A stretch of 64,000 bases of DNA, from NCBI RefSeq assembly GCF_900141755.1, contig NZ_LT670844.1, positions 2,480,001 through 2,544,000 on the forward strand, read 5' to 3'. The notes below the pieces were generated by a model, which saw only the letters and a program-made list of their open reading frames with translations, made no database searches and was not told the origin of the DNA. Every line of letters starts with the position of its first letter. Within the stretch, counting starts at the first letter, position 1. A program made the position numbers and the translations under genes. The DNA is from Bradyrhizobium lablabi (GTDB lineage Bacteria > Pseudomonadota > Alphaproteobacteria > Rhizobiales > Xanthobacteraceae). Positions 49,237 to 57,603 of this stretch are shown piece after piece.

Positions 49237-50727
49237 TCAAACGTTCAGGTTCATCCAGACGGCCTTTGGCTCCGTAAAGTTCTCGATTGCCGCGGTGCCG
49301 TGTTCGCGGCCGAGACCGGAGTCGCGCTCGCCGCCCCAGGGCAATCGGACATCGGTATAGCCGTAGGTGTTGATCCAGACCGTGCCGGCGCGCGCCTTCT
49401 TCGCGAAGCGCTGCACCCGTCCGATGTCGCGGCTCCAGACGCCGGCTGCCAGGCTATAGGCGGTGCCATTGGCGATGCGCAGCGCCTCGGCTTCGTCGCG
49501 AAAGCGGATGACGCTGACGACCGGGCCAAAAATTTCCTCCTGCGAGATCCGCATCTCGTGTTTCACCCCGGCGAACACCGCGGGGCTGATGAAATATCCG
49601 CGGTCGCCGACGCGCTCGCCGCCGGTCGTGAGCAAGGCGCCCTCCTGCTGGCCGATCGCGACATAATCGAGAATGATCTTCATCTGCTTTTCGGAGATCA
49701 CGGGGCCGAGCACGGTGGCGCGATCGCCGGGATCGCCGATGCGCAAGCCCCTGGCGCGCGCCGTCAGCCGCTCGACCACGTCATCGTAAACCTTGTCATG
49801 GACGAGCACGCGCGAGCCCGCCGAGCAGACCTGGCCCGCGTTGAAGAAAATACCGGCCGCCGCGGCCTTGGTGGCGGCATCGAGATCGGCGTCGTCGAAG
49901 ATGACGTTGGCGGACTTGCCGCCGAGTTCGAGCGACACGCGTTTGAAATTGCCCGCGGCGCCCTTCATGATGCCCCGGCCGACGCCGGGCGATCCCGTGA
50001 AGGTGACCTTGTCGACGTCGGGGTGATTGACGAGGGCTTCGCCCACGACCCGCCCCGGGCCGGGGACGATGTTCAGCACGCCCGGCGGCAAGCCTGCTTC
50101 GAGCGCCAGTTCGCCGATCCGCAGCGCCGACAGCGACGTCAGCTCGGCCGGCTTCATGACGATTGTGCAGCCACACGCCAGTGCAGGGGCGAGCTTCCAC
50201 ATCCCGATCATCAGGGGGAAATTCCAGGGCACGATGGCCGCCACCACGCCGATGGGTTCGCGCACCGTGTAGGTCAAAGCGTCGTCGCGCGTGGACACGA
50301 CCTCGCCGCTGATCTTGTCGGCCCAGCCGGCGTAGTAAGTCAGCGTGTCCACCGCCGCCGGGAAATCCTGGCGCAGCACGGCTGCGATCGGCTTGCCGGC
50401 ATCGAGGCTTTCCAATGCAGCGATCTCATCCGAATGCTTTTTCAGAAGCTCCGCCCACTTCAGCAGGATATGGCCGCGTTCGGCGGCGCGCATCGTGCGC
50501 CACGGACCTTCGAAGGCGCGGCGCGCCGCGGCCACCGCGCGGTCGACGTCTGTTTCGTCGCCTTCCGCGATCTCGGCGATGATTTGTTCGGTCGCGGGAT
50601 TGAGGGATTTGAAGGTGCGCCCGGAGGCGGACGGAACGTGCCTGCCGTCGATCAGCAGCAATTTGTCTTTGGCGGCCGCCATGGCGGGCGGCGCGTCACG
50701 CGAATGATCATATGCAATCGACATCAT
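49237..50727 (-). CDS. NAD(P)-dependent aldehyde dehydrogenase
   Basis: A 496-residue member of the aldehyde dehydrogenase superfamily that oxidises an aldehyde to its acid. Motifs: VVAAIVPWNFPLMIGMWKLA (cofactor site), VTFTGSPGVGRGIMKGAAG, SLELGGKSANVIFDDAD (general-base Glu), FFNAGQVCSAGSRVLVHDKV (nucleophile Cys), EEIFGPVVSVIRF and PWGGERDSGLGREHG. The substrate cannot be told; betaine-aldehyde, vanillin-like and gamma-aminobutyraldehyde enzymes share this look. GGAGG precedes two adjacent ATG codons. It is divergent from a ModE-like regulator with PBP domain, which probably controls it. A role in feeding formate or C1 flux is possible but unproven. Confidence 0.9.
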   Translation of the reverse strand: MMSIAYDHSRDAPPAMAAAKDKLLLIDGRHVPSASGRTFKSLNPATEQIIAEIAEGDETDVDRAVAAARRAFEGPWRTMRAAERGHILLKWAELLKKHSDEIAALESLDAGKPIAAVLRQDFPAAVDTLTYYAGWADKISGEVVSTRDDALTYTVREPIGVVAAIVPWNFPLMIGMWKLAPALACGCTIVMKPAELTSLSALRIGELALEAGLPPGVLNIVPGPGRVVGEALVNHPDVDKVTFTGSPGVGRGIMKGAAGNFKRVSLELGGKSANVIFDDADLDAATKAAAAGIFFNAGQVCSAGSRVLVHDKVYDDVVERLTARARGLRIGDPGDRATVLGPVISEKQMKIILDYVAIGQQEGALLTTGGERVGDRGYFISPAVFAGVKHEMRISQEEIFGPVVSVIRFRDEAEALRIANGTAYSLAAGVWSRDIGRVQRFAKKARAGTVWINTYGYTDVRLPWGGERDSGLGREHGTAAIENFTEPKAVWMNLNV

Positions 50728-50759
50728 ATTTCCTCCGGCACTTATTGCTCAACCTAGGA

Positions 50760-50813
50760 GCATATTGCCAATCGTAAATATGATATGCTCTGCCTATGGC
50801 CCGCCATGATATG
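50760..50813. promoter_or_regulatory. Operator candidates in the aldehyde dehydrogenase/regulator divergent region
   Basis: The 103-base intergenic region carries ATGATATG twice (50780-50787 and 50806-50813, 26 bases apart) and an inverted pair GCATAT (50760-50765) / ATATGC (50783-50788). It is AT-rich and placed where a divergently encoded ModE/LysR-like regulator would bind. Inference from position and repeats. Confidence 0.4.
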
Positions 50814-50830
50814 AAGTAGATTTCATAACT

Positions 50831-51928
50831 ATGGACGCGAAAATGCTGCGCATCGAAATCGATACCGTTTGGCGCTTTCACCGGGAAGGCAGCCCGCAGA
50901 CGGCGATCGTCATGCTGGGGATCCTCAACGAGATCCGCAAAACCGGCAAACTGACAAGCGCCGCGGGTCACGCCCGCCTTTCCTACCGGCATGTCTGGAA
51001 TCTGGTCGAGCAATGGTCGGATTTCTTCGGCGTGCCGCTGGTCGAAACCCAGCGCGGCAAGGGAACGAGACTGACGGCCTTCGGCGAAAAGCTGGTCTGG
51101 GCCGGCGAGCGCATGCAGGCGCGTCTCGGCCCGCAACTGGAAAACCTGGCGCAGGAACTCGTCACCGAGATAAAACCGTTCCTGCATCAGCGCCCGTCGG
51201 TGATCCGGGTTCACGCTAGCCATGGTTTTGCCGTCTCAAAACTGCGGGAGTTACTCGACCGCGAGCCCGGCATCGGGGTCGACCTGCGCTATGTCAGCAA
51301 TCAGAACTCGCTGGTGTCGCTGGCGCAGGGCGCCTGCGACCTCTCCGGCGTGCATCTGCCGCACGGCGAATTGCGCGCGCAGGGCATTCAGGCTTGCAAG
51401 GAGTGGCTCGATCCGCGCGAAGATCGCGTGATCAGTTTCGTCACGCGCGAGATGGGCCTGATGGTCAAGCCCGGCAATCCGCTCAAGATCGCATCCCTGA
51501 AAGACCTCGTCGAGCGCAAGGCGCGCTTCGTCAATCGCGATCACGATTCGGGGACGCGATTGCTGTTCGACCAGTTGCTGGCCTTGCACAGGATCGACCA
51601 GACCAAAATCAACGGCGCGCAGCAAATGGAATTCACCCATGCAGCGGTTGCCGCCTATGTCGCCAGCGGCATGGCGGACGCAAGCTTCGGCGTCGAGGCC
51701 GCGGCCCGGCAGTTCGGGCTCGATTTCATCCGGATGCTGACAGAGGACTATTTCTTTGTCTGCAAGCGTGCGTTCCTGGAAACGGAGCCGATGCAGCGCG
51801 TGCTCGACATCATGAAGGGCCGCGAATTCCATAAGGCGGTTGCGGCGCTGCCGGGATATGTCGCCGCCAATACCGGCTCGGTCAGCTCGGTGAAGGAATT
51901 TCTGGAGAGGATGGACGCAAGCCGATAG
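50831..51928 (+). CDS. ModE-like winged-helix regulator with PBP-like effector domain
   Basis: 365 residues. The first ~100 form a ModE/LysR-type winged helix: VMLGILNEIRKTGKLTSAAG, RLSYRHVWNLVEQWSDFFGV and PLVETQRGKGTRLTAFGEKL, closely following the ModE DNA-binding pattern. Residues ~125-345 are a PBP-like domain (PF12727 type): VHASHGFAVSKLRELLD, QGACDLSGVHLPHGE, ARFVNRDHDSGTRLLFDQLL and VASGMADASFGVEAAARQFG. No membrane segment, so it is a cytoplasmic one-component regulator. The PBP-like part is similar in plan to that of the MoeA fusion. It is divergent from the aldehyde dehydrogenase gene, its probable target. The ligand may be an oxyanion or an organic acid; not known. Confidence 0.85.
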   Translation: MDAKMLRIEIDTVWRFHREGSPQTAIVMLGILNEIRKTGKLTSAAGHARLSYRHVWNLVEQWSDFFGVPLVETQRGKGTRLTAFGEKLVWAGERMQARLGPQLENLAQELVTEIKPFLHQRPSVIRVHASHGFAVSKLRELLDREPGIGVDLRYVSNQNSLVSLAQGACDLSGVHLPHGELRAQGIQACKEWLDPREDRVISFVTREMGLMVKPGNPLKIASLKDLVERKARFVNRDHDSGTRLLFDQLLALHRIDQTKINGAQQMEFTHAAVAAYVASGMADASFGVEAAARQFGLDFIRMLTEDYFFVCKRAFLETEPMQRVLDIMKGREFHKAVAALPGYVAANTGSVSSVKEFLERMDASR

Positions 51929-52045
51929 CGCCGACCGGTCCCGGCGGCGGCGCGGACATTGCCGCCTCTCTCCACCTTGTTCGGCACGAATTCCGCTATT
52001 TGGCAAATGATTGAACAGGGCCAAAAATATGCATACAAATGCAAG

Positions 52046-52939
52046 ATGGACTTTTTGACCACCAGCGAGGCCGCCGAATATGTCCGGCTTGGAGAGCGCA
52101 AGCTCTACGAACTGGTGACGTCGGGCGCGATTCCCTGCAGCAAGATCGCCGGCAAGTGGCTGTTTCCGCGTCACGAGCTCGACCTTTGGGTGCTTTCGGG
52201 ATTGGCGCGGCCCGCCGGCATGGCGGCGGCCGACCCGCCGCCGATCGTCGGCGGCAGCCAGGACGATCTGTTGGAATGGAGCTTGCGCGAATCCGGCTCC
52301 GGGCTTGCCTCGCTCAGTGAAGGCACCGCACGCGGCGTCGAGCGGCTGCAGCGCGGCGAGGTGATGGTCGCGGCGATCCATTTCCACGGCAACACCATTC
52401 CGGACGGCTCCGCCGACGACGCCAATCTCGCGGCGGTGCGCGCGTTGCCGGGCCTGCATGATGCCGTGCTGGTCGGTTTCGCGCGGCGCGAACAGGGTCT
52501 CTTGCTGCCGCCGGGCAATCCGAAGCAAATCCACACCCTCGCCGATGTGCTTTCTGCGGGTGCGAAAATGGCGGTCAGGCAGCCCGGCGCGGGCGCCCAG
52601 ATGCTGCTCGAGGTGCTCTTGAGCCGCGCGGGCGCCGGACCGAAGGATCTGCGCCGGTTCGAGCCGCCCTGCCTGACCGGTCCCGATCTTGCGGCTGCGA
52701 TCCGCGCCGGCAAGGCCGATTGCGGCCTCGCCACGCGCGCCGCGGCGACAGCGGCGGGGCTCGATTTCGTGCCGCTGGTGTCCGAGAATTTCGATCTGTT
52801 GATGCGGCAGCGCAGCTATTTCCGGCCGCAGATTCAGGCCCTGATCGGCTTCCTCCGCGACAAGCCCCTGAAGCAGCGCGCCATCGAGCTCACCGGCTAC
52901 GACCCTGCACCGTCAGGCCAAATCCGCTTTGCCGCGTGA
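52046..52939 (+). CDS. Excisionase-type HTH protein with PBP-like domain
   Basis: 297 residues. The N-terminus is a MerR/excisionase-like (HTH_17) domain: FLTTSEAAEYVRLGERKLYE, LVTSGAIPCSKIAGKWLFPR and HELDLWVLSG. After a linker a PBP-like domain follows: DDLLEWSLRESGSGLASLSE, VMVAAIHFHG, KMAVRQPGAGAQMLLEVLLS and ADCGLATRAAATAAGLDFVP. Two-part plan as in proteins thought to sense molybdate/tungstate-like ligands. ATG at MDFLTTSEAA was chosen; up to 29 more residues are open upstream without a better ribosome site. It follows the ModE-like regulator by ~120 bases on the same strand. Confidence 0.83.
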   Translation: MDFLTTSEAAEYVRLGERKLYELVTSGAIPCSKIAGKWLFPRHELDLWVLSGLARPAGMAAADPPPIVGGSQDDLLEWSLRESGSGLASLSEGTARGVERLQRGEVMVAAIHFHGNTIPDGSADDANLAAVRALPGLHDAVLVGFARREQGLLLPPGNPKQIHTLADVLSAGAKMAVRQPGAGAQMLLEVLLSRAGAGPKDLRRFEPPCLTGPDLAAAIRAGKADCGLATRAAATAAGLDFVPLVSENFDLLMRQRSYFRPQIQALIGFLRDKPLKQRAIELTGYDPAPSGQIRFAA

Positions 52940-52980
52940 GGAGATCATGATCCCCTTGGATTGACGCGGACGGCCAATTG

Positions 52981-52994
52981 GTTGCAAAAGCAAC
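52981..52994. promoter_or_regulatory. Short hairpin GTTGC-AAAA-GCAAC upstream of the ABC binding-protein gene
   Basis: A perfect inverted repeat with a four-base loop, ~70 bases before the GTG start and ~40 after the preceding stop. There is no T-run after it, so an operator is more likely than a terminator. Confidence 0.3.
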
Positions 52995-53063
52995 GGACCG
53001 GCTGAGTGACGCTTCCGGTCAATAATAAAGGCCAATGTGCCCGACACCCATGGGAGGACATCC

Positions 53064-54278
53064 GTGATTTCAGTGAGAAAAATCTCCATGCTTGCGGCGT
53101 TCGCGATGGCAACACTGTCATCGCCAGCGGCGCTGGCGCAAATTTCCGACGATGTGGTCAAGATCGGCGTCCTCACCGACATGAACGGGCCGGCCTCGAC
53201 GCCGACGGGCCAGGGCTCGGTGACCGCGGCGCAGATGGCGGTGGATGATTTCGGCGGCAAGGTGCTGGGAAAGCCGATCTCAGTGATCGTCGGCGATCAT
53301 CAGCTCAAGCCGGATATTGGCGGCGGCATCGCGCGACGCTGGTATGACGTCGAACAGGTCGATCTGATCGTGGACGTGCCGGTGTCGGCGGTGGGGCTTG
53401 CGATCCAAAGCATCGCCAATGAAAAGAAAAAACTGTTCATCACCCACTCCACTGGTGCTGCGGATTTTCATGGAAAATTCTGCTCGCCCTACGCGATCCA
53501 GTGGGTGTTCGATACCCATGCCCTCGCAGTCGGCACCGCCAAGGAAGTGGTGAAGCGCGGCGGCGACAGCTGGTTCTTCATCACCGACGATTACGCGTTC
53601 GGCCACGCGCTCGAACGCGACGCCTCCGCGGTGGTCAACGCCAATGGCGGCAAGGTGCTCGGCTCGGTGCGCCCGCCATTGGCAACGCCGGACCTTTCAT
53701 CCTTCGTGCTGCAGGCGCAGGCCTCAAAGGCAAAAATCATCGGCATCGCCGCAGGTCCCCCCAACAACATGAACGAGATCAAGACCGGCGCCGAGTTCGG
53801 CATCTTCAAAGGCGGCCAGCAGATGGCCGCCCTGCTCGCGCTGATCACCGACATTCATTCGCTGGGACTACCGGCAGCGCAAGGGTTGTTGCTGACGACG
53901 TCGTTCTACTGGGACATGGATGACAAGACCCGCGAATGGTCAAAACGCTATTTTGCCAAGATGAACCGGATGCCGACGATGTGGCAGGCCGGCGTGTATT
54001 CGTCCGTGATGCATTATCTCGACGCGATCAAAGAGACCGGCACCGACGAGCCGCTCAAGGTCGCCGCGAAAATGCGCGAGAAGCCGATCGAGGATTTTTT
54101 CGCGCGCAACGGCAAACTGCGCGAGGACAATCTGATGGTGCACGATTTGATGCTGGTCGAGGTCAAGAAGCCGGAGGAGTCAAAATATCCGTGGGACTAT
54201 TACAAGATCCTCGCAAAGATTTCCGGCGAGGATGCGTTCGGCCCACCGGATCCGGCGTGCCCTTTGGTGAAGAAATAA
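53064..54278 (+). CDS. ABC transporter substrate-binding protein (branched-chain amino acid/amide type)
   Basis: A 404-residue preprotein with a signal peptide (RKISMLAAFAMATLSSPAAL AQ) and a type-I periplasmic-binding fold: VKIGVLTDMNGPASTPTGQG, AVDDFGGKVLGKPISVIVGD, SAVGLAIQSIANEKKKLFIT and FITDDYAFGHALERDASAVV. Members of this HAAT subset bind amino acids, urea, aromatic or short-chain acids. The GTG start follows GGGAGGA at the right distance; the ATG nine codons upstream lacks one. No permease or ATPase gene is nearby, so its membrane partners must lie elsewhere. Confidence 0.88.
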   Translation: MISVRKISMLAAFAMATLSSPAALAQISDDVVKIGVLTDMNGPASTPTGQGSVTAAQMAVDDFGGKVLGKPISVIVGDHQLKPDIGGGIARRWYDVEQVDLIVDVPVSAVGLAIQSIANEKKKLFITHSTGAADFHGKFCSPYAIQWVFDTHALAVGTAKEVVKRGGDSWFFITDDYAFGHALERDASAVVNANGGKVLGSVRPPLATPDLSSFVLQAQASKAKIIGIAAGPPNNMNEIKTGAEFGIFKGGQQMAALLALITDIHSLGLPAAQGLLLTTSFYWDMDDKTREWSKRYFAKMNRMPTMWQAGVYSSVMHYLDAIKETGTDEPLKVAAKMREKPIEDFFARNGKLREDNLMVHDLMLVEVKKPEESKYPWDYYKILAKISGEDAFGPPDPACPLVKK

Positions 54279-54288
54279 CTTCTTCCTG

Positions 54289-54407
54289 TCGTCCCTGCGA
54301 AAGCAGGACCCATAACCGCAGGTGTTCGCGATTGAGCCAGGCTGGAGCTCCAGCTTTCGCAAAACTTAGATCGGTGGTTATGGGTCCCTGCTCTCGCAGG
54401 GACGACG
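54289..54407. repeat. CGTCCCTGCGAAAGCAGG-family palindromic repeat
   Basis: Arms TCGTCCCTGCGAAAGCAGG and CCCTGCTCTCGCAGGGACGA enclose ACCCATAACC / GGTTATGGGT and an inner GGAGCTCC. It lies between convergent genes, and its centre differs from the 49101-49217 copy. Confidence 0.88.
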
Positions 54408-54412
54408 GAGAT

Positions 54413-55378
54413 TTACTTCACCACTCCGATCTCGCGGAGATATTTCAGCACGCCCGGATGGATCAATTCCACGTTCGGCGCGGCGGCGACCGTGTTCGCC
54501 GCCGTCGTCTCGCAAGCCTGCGCCAGTTTCTTGCAGAACACACCCTCCGCGCCATGCAGCGTTTTCGCCAGATGATAGGCGACATCGTCGGGCAAACTCT
54601 CGCGCGCGAGGATAAAACTCCAGGAGCCGAGCGCATTGATCGCGTCGTTCTGGTTGGGATAGCTGCCCGCCGGCACCGTCAGCGGCTTGAGAAAAGAGTG
54701 TTTTGACCTGATGCGCGCGATCTCGTCGGCATCCGGCGCGATGAAGCGGGCGCCGGTGGGGCTCGCCGCGACAGCGGCAAATCCGGGCCAGCCGATGCCG
54801 GCGCCCCACAGCGCCGCGGCGCGCCCGTCGAGCACCATCGCCGGCCCATCGCCGGCGCGATCGAGATAGAGGGACTTGAAATCCTCGTCCTGCTTCAGTC
54901 CGAGGCCATCGAGGATATAGCGCGACAGGATTGGAAGGCCGGAGCCCTTGGCACCGAACGCGACCGGCTGGCCGACCAGATCGTGAATGGTCTTGAAGGG
55001 ACTGTCGGCGCGCACCACGAACATGCCGGGGCTGGAATACATCGCGGTCAGGATTTTCAGCCGGGTCGGCGGCCGCCCGATGCCCATGAAGGCTTCATAG
55101 GAAGGCTCGCCGGCGACCAGCGCGATATCGAGGTTTGAAGCTTCCAATAGCGGAATGTTCTCATTGCTGCCCTTGGTGTTGCGCGGCCCGATCGCAAGGC
55201 TCGGATCGGCCTCGTTCATGATTTCGGCAAAGGCATTGCCGTAAAGCGGGAAGCCGCCGCCCGGCGTTGCGGTACCCAGACTGATCGTGGTCTTTTGAAT
55301 GGCCTTGCCTCCTTCTTGCGCCGCAACGCTCCCTGCCAGCAGCATGACGCCAGCGCAAACCACACGAACGATGTTCAT
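54413..55378 (-). CDS. TAXI-family TRAP transporter solute-binding protein
   Basis: A 321-residue preprotein with a signal peptide (NIVRVVCAGVMLLAGSVAAQ), then the TAXI-type fold: TTISLGTATPGGGFPLYGNA, NTKGSNENIPLLEASNLDIA, MYSSPGMFVVRADSPFKTIH, DLVGQPVAFGAKGSGLPILS and DGRAAALWGAGIGWPGFAAV. TAXI proteins deliver carboxylates or amino acids to DctQM-like permeases; no such permease gene is nearby. ATG at MNIVRVV was chosen, with GGGG six bases upstream; MGST four codons earlier is an alternative. It is divergent from the first tctC gene. Confidence 0.85.
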   Translation of the reverse strand: MNIVRVVCAGVMLLAGSVAAQEGGKAIQKTTISLGTATPGGGFPLYGNAFAEIMNEADPSLAIGPRNTKGSNENIPLLEASNLDIALVAGEPSYEAFMGIGRPPTRLKILTAMYSSPGMFVVRADSPFKTIHDLVGQPVAFGAKGSGLPILSRYILDGLGLKQDEDFKSLYLDRAGDGPAMVLDGRAAALWGAGIGWPGFAAVAASPTGARFIAPDADEIARIRSKHSFLKPLTVPAGSYPNQNDAINALGSWSFILARESLPDDVAYHLAKTLHGAEGVFCKKLAQACETTAANTVAAAPNVELIHPGVLKYLREIGVVK

Positions 55379-55541
55379 GGTCGACCCCATGGGCGCGCCG
55401 GCTGGCGCGCGGAAGATATTCGCCAAAGGCAATGTAGGCAAATTTGCAATTGTATGAAAGCATGGCGCAACGGATGCCAAAAGCTTGATGTGTCGATGTC
55501 GGGTTCGACAGCAAGTGATAAAAGAAATGACGGGGGGAACC

Positions 55542-56510
55542 ATGATCGCATGTTTGCGCGCGGCGATGTTCAGCCTGATTTTTCTGGCGGCAGGTAGCGC
55601 GCCGTCATCCGCCGCCGATTATCCGAACCGTCCGGTGCGCTGGCTGATCGGCTTTCCCGCAGGCGGCCCGGTCGACGTCGTCGCGCGCATCATGAGCCAG
55701 GCGCTGTCGGAGCATTTCGGCCAGCAATTCGTGGTGGAAAACAGAGCCGGTTCCGGCGGCAACATCGCGACCGCTGCCGCGATCAGTTCGCCGCCGGACG
55801 GCTATACGCTGTTATTCAGCGGCGCTAACAACGCGATCAGCGCCTCGCTCTACAAGAAACTGCCGTTCGATTTCATCCGTGACACCGTGCCGGTCGCGGT
55901 CTTCACGCAAGTGCCCAACCTGCTGGTGGTGTCGAACGCCATGCCGGTCAAAACCGTTCAGGAGCTGATCGACTACTGCAAGGCCAATCCGGGCAAGGTC
56001 TCCTATGCCTCATCCGGCAACGGCACCACGGTGCACATGTCGGCGGAACTGTTCAAGGCGATGACCAAATGCGACATGCTGCATGTGCCCTATCGCGGAT
56101 CGGCGGCCGCCTTTCCCGACGTCATCTCCAACAAGGTGCAATTGATCTTCGACAACCTGCCCACGGCGATGGAACAGGCGCGCGGCGGCAGCGTGCGCGC
56201 GCTCGGCGTCAGTTCGCCGCAGCGCTGGCCCAGCGTGCCCGAAATTCCCGCGATCGCCGAAACCGTGCCGGGATATGAGGCGACCGTCTTCTACGGCATG
56301 TCCGCGCCCAAGGGCACGCCGCCGGAAATCATCGACATTCTCAACAAGGCGGTGAATGAAGTGCTGAAGGATCCGAAGCTTGTCGCGCGGTTCGCCGCAA
56401 TCGGCGGCGTCCCGAAGCCGATGACGCCGGCCGGATACGGCAAACTGATTGCGGACGCGACTGAAAAATGGCGCAAGGTGGTCGAGTTCGCCGGCGTTTC
56501 GGTGGATTAG
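55542..56510 (+). CDS. Tripartite tricarboxylate transporter-type substrate-binding protein (TctC/Bug), copy 1
   Basis: A 322-residue preprotein with a signal peptide (ACLRAAMFSLIFLAAGSAPSSA) and the Bug/TctC fold: ADYPNRPVRWLIGFPAGGPV, VVENRAGSGGNIATAAAISS, PPDGYTLLFSGANNAISASL, YASSGNGTTVHMSAELFKAM and LGVSSPQRWPSVPEIPAIAE. These proteins bind mono-, di- or tricarboxylates or other small ligands; many are orphans. GGGGGG lies a few bases before the ATG. The membrane partners TctA and TctB are not encoded here. It is followed after 54 bases by a close paralogue. Confidence 0.9.
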   Translation: MIACLRAAMFSLIFLAAGSAPSSAADYPNRPVRWLIGFPAGGPVDVVARIMSQALSEHFGQQFVVENRAGSGGNIATAAAISSPPDGYTLLFSGANNAISASLYKKLPFDFIRDTVPVAVFTQVPNLLVVSNAMPVKTVQELIDYCKANPGKVSYASSGNGTTVHMSAELFKAMTKCDMLHVPYRGSAAAFPDVISNKVQLIFDNLPTAMEQARGGSVRALGVSSPQRWPSVPEIPAIAETVPGYEATVFYGMSAPKGTPPEIIDILNKAVNEVLKDPKLVARFAAIGGVPKPMTPAGYGKLIADATEKWRKVVEFAGVSVD

Positions 56511-56564
56511 ACCATGCTGTGTAATTACAAAATGCGGCAACGAACAGAAAACAACGGAAACCCC

Positions 56565-57539
56565 ATGGTATCTTTGCGCGCCGCCGTTTTCGGCCTGGTC
56601 TGCCTTGCAAGCCTTGGGGCAGGTCCCGCCCCCTCCGCCGCCGCCGATTATCCGAACCGCCCGGTGCGCTGGCTGATCGGTTTCGCCGCCGGCGGGCCGA
56701 CCGATATCGTGGCACGCGTCATGAGCCAATGGCTGTCGGAGCATTTTGGCCAGCAGTTTGTGGTGGAGAATCGCGCCGGTTCCGGCGGCAACCTCGCGGC
56801 CGCCGCGGCGGTCAGTTCGCCACCGGATGGCTATACGCTGTTGTTTGTCGGGCCCAACAACGCGATCAGCGCCTCGCTCTATAAGAAACTGCCTTACGAT
56901 TTCATTCGCGACACGGTGCCGGTCGCGAGCATCATGCAACTGACCAATATGCTGTTGGTGTCGAACGCCATGCCGGTTAAAACCGTTCAGGAGTTGATCG
57001 ACTATTGCAAGGCCAATCCGGGCAAAGTCTCCTATGCCTCATCGGGCTACGGAACGTCGGTGCATATGGCGGCGGAATTGTTCAAGGCGCTGACCAAGAC
57101 CGACATGGTCCACGTGCCCTATCGCGGAGCGGCGCTCGCATTTCCCGATATTATTTCCAACAAGGTGCAATTGATCTTCGACAATTTGCCCACGGCGATG
57201 GAACAGGCGCGCGGCGGCAGCCTGCGCGCGCTCGGCGTCGCCTCGCCGCAGCGCTGGCCCGGCGTGCCTGATATCCCGGCCATTGCCGAAACCGTGCCGG
57301 GATTCGAGGCGGTCGGATTTTATGGCATCTCCGCGCCAAAGGGCACGCCGCCGGAGATCGTGGAGATCCTCAACAAGGCGGTGGGCGAGGCGCTGAAGGA
57401 TCCTAAACTGGTGGCGCGGCTGACCGAGCTTGGCGGCATCCCGAAGCCGATGACGCCGGCCGAGTTCGGCAGGCTGATTGGCGACGAGACGGAGAAATGG
57501 CGCAAGGTGGTGGAGTTTGCCGGGGTGTCGGTGGAGTAA
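56565..57539 (+). CDS. Tripartite tricarboxylate transporter-type substrate-binding protein (TctC/Bug), copy 2
   Basis: A 324-residue preprotein, very similar along its whole length to the preceding gene: ADYPNRPVRWLIGFAAGGPT, VVENRAGSGGNLAAAAAVSS, PPDGYTLLFVGPNNAISASL, YASSGYGTSVHMAAELFKAL and LGVASPQRWPGVPDIPAIAE. Differences cluster in loops that line the ligand pocket in this family (SGANN versus VGPNN, NGTT versus GYGTS), so the two may have different ligands. The signal peptide is VSLRAAVFGLVCLASLGAGP followed by APSAAA. GGAA lies six bases before the ATG. A clear tandem duplication. Confidence 0.9.
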   Translation: MVSLRAAVFGLVCLASLGAGPAPSAAADYPNRPVRWLIGFAAGGPTDIVARVMSQWLSEHFGQQFVVENRAGSGGNLAAAAAVSSPPDGYTLLFVGPNNAISASLYKKLPYDFIRDTVPVASIMQLTNMLLVSNAMPVKTVQELIDYCKANPGKVSYASSGYGTSVHMAAELFKALTKTDMVHVPYRGAALAFPDIISNKVQLIFDNLPTAMEQARGGSLRALGVASPQRWPGVPDIPAIAETVPGFEAVGFYGISAPKGTPPEIVEILNKAVGEALKDPKLVARLTELGGIPKPMTPAEFGRLIGDETEKWRKVVEFAGVSVE

Positions 57540-57603
57540 CCCCCGACTAAAGGCATCGCCAAAAGCGAAGTTCCGCCTTCGCGAGAATCGACGCGCTGCT
57601 TCT

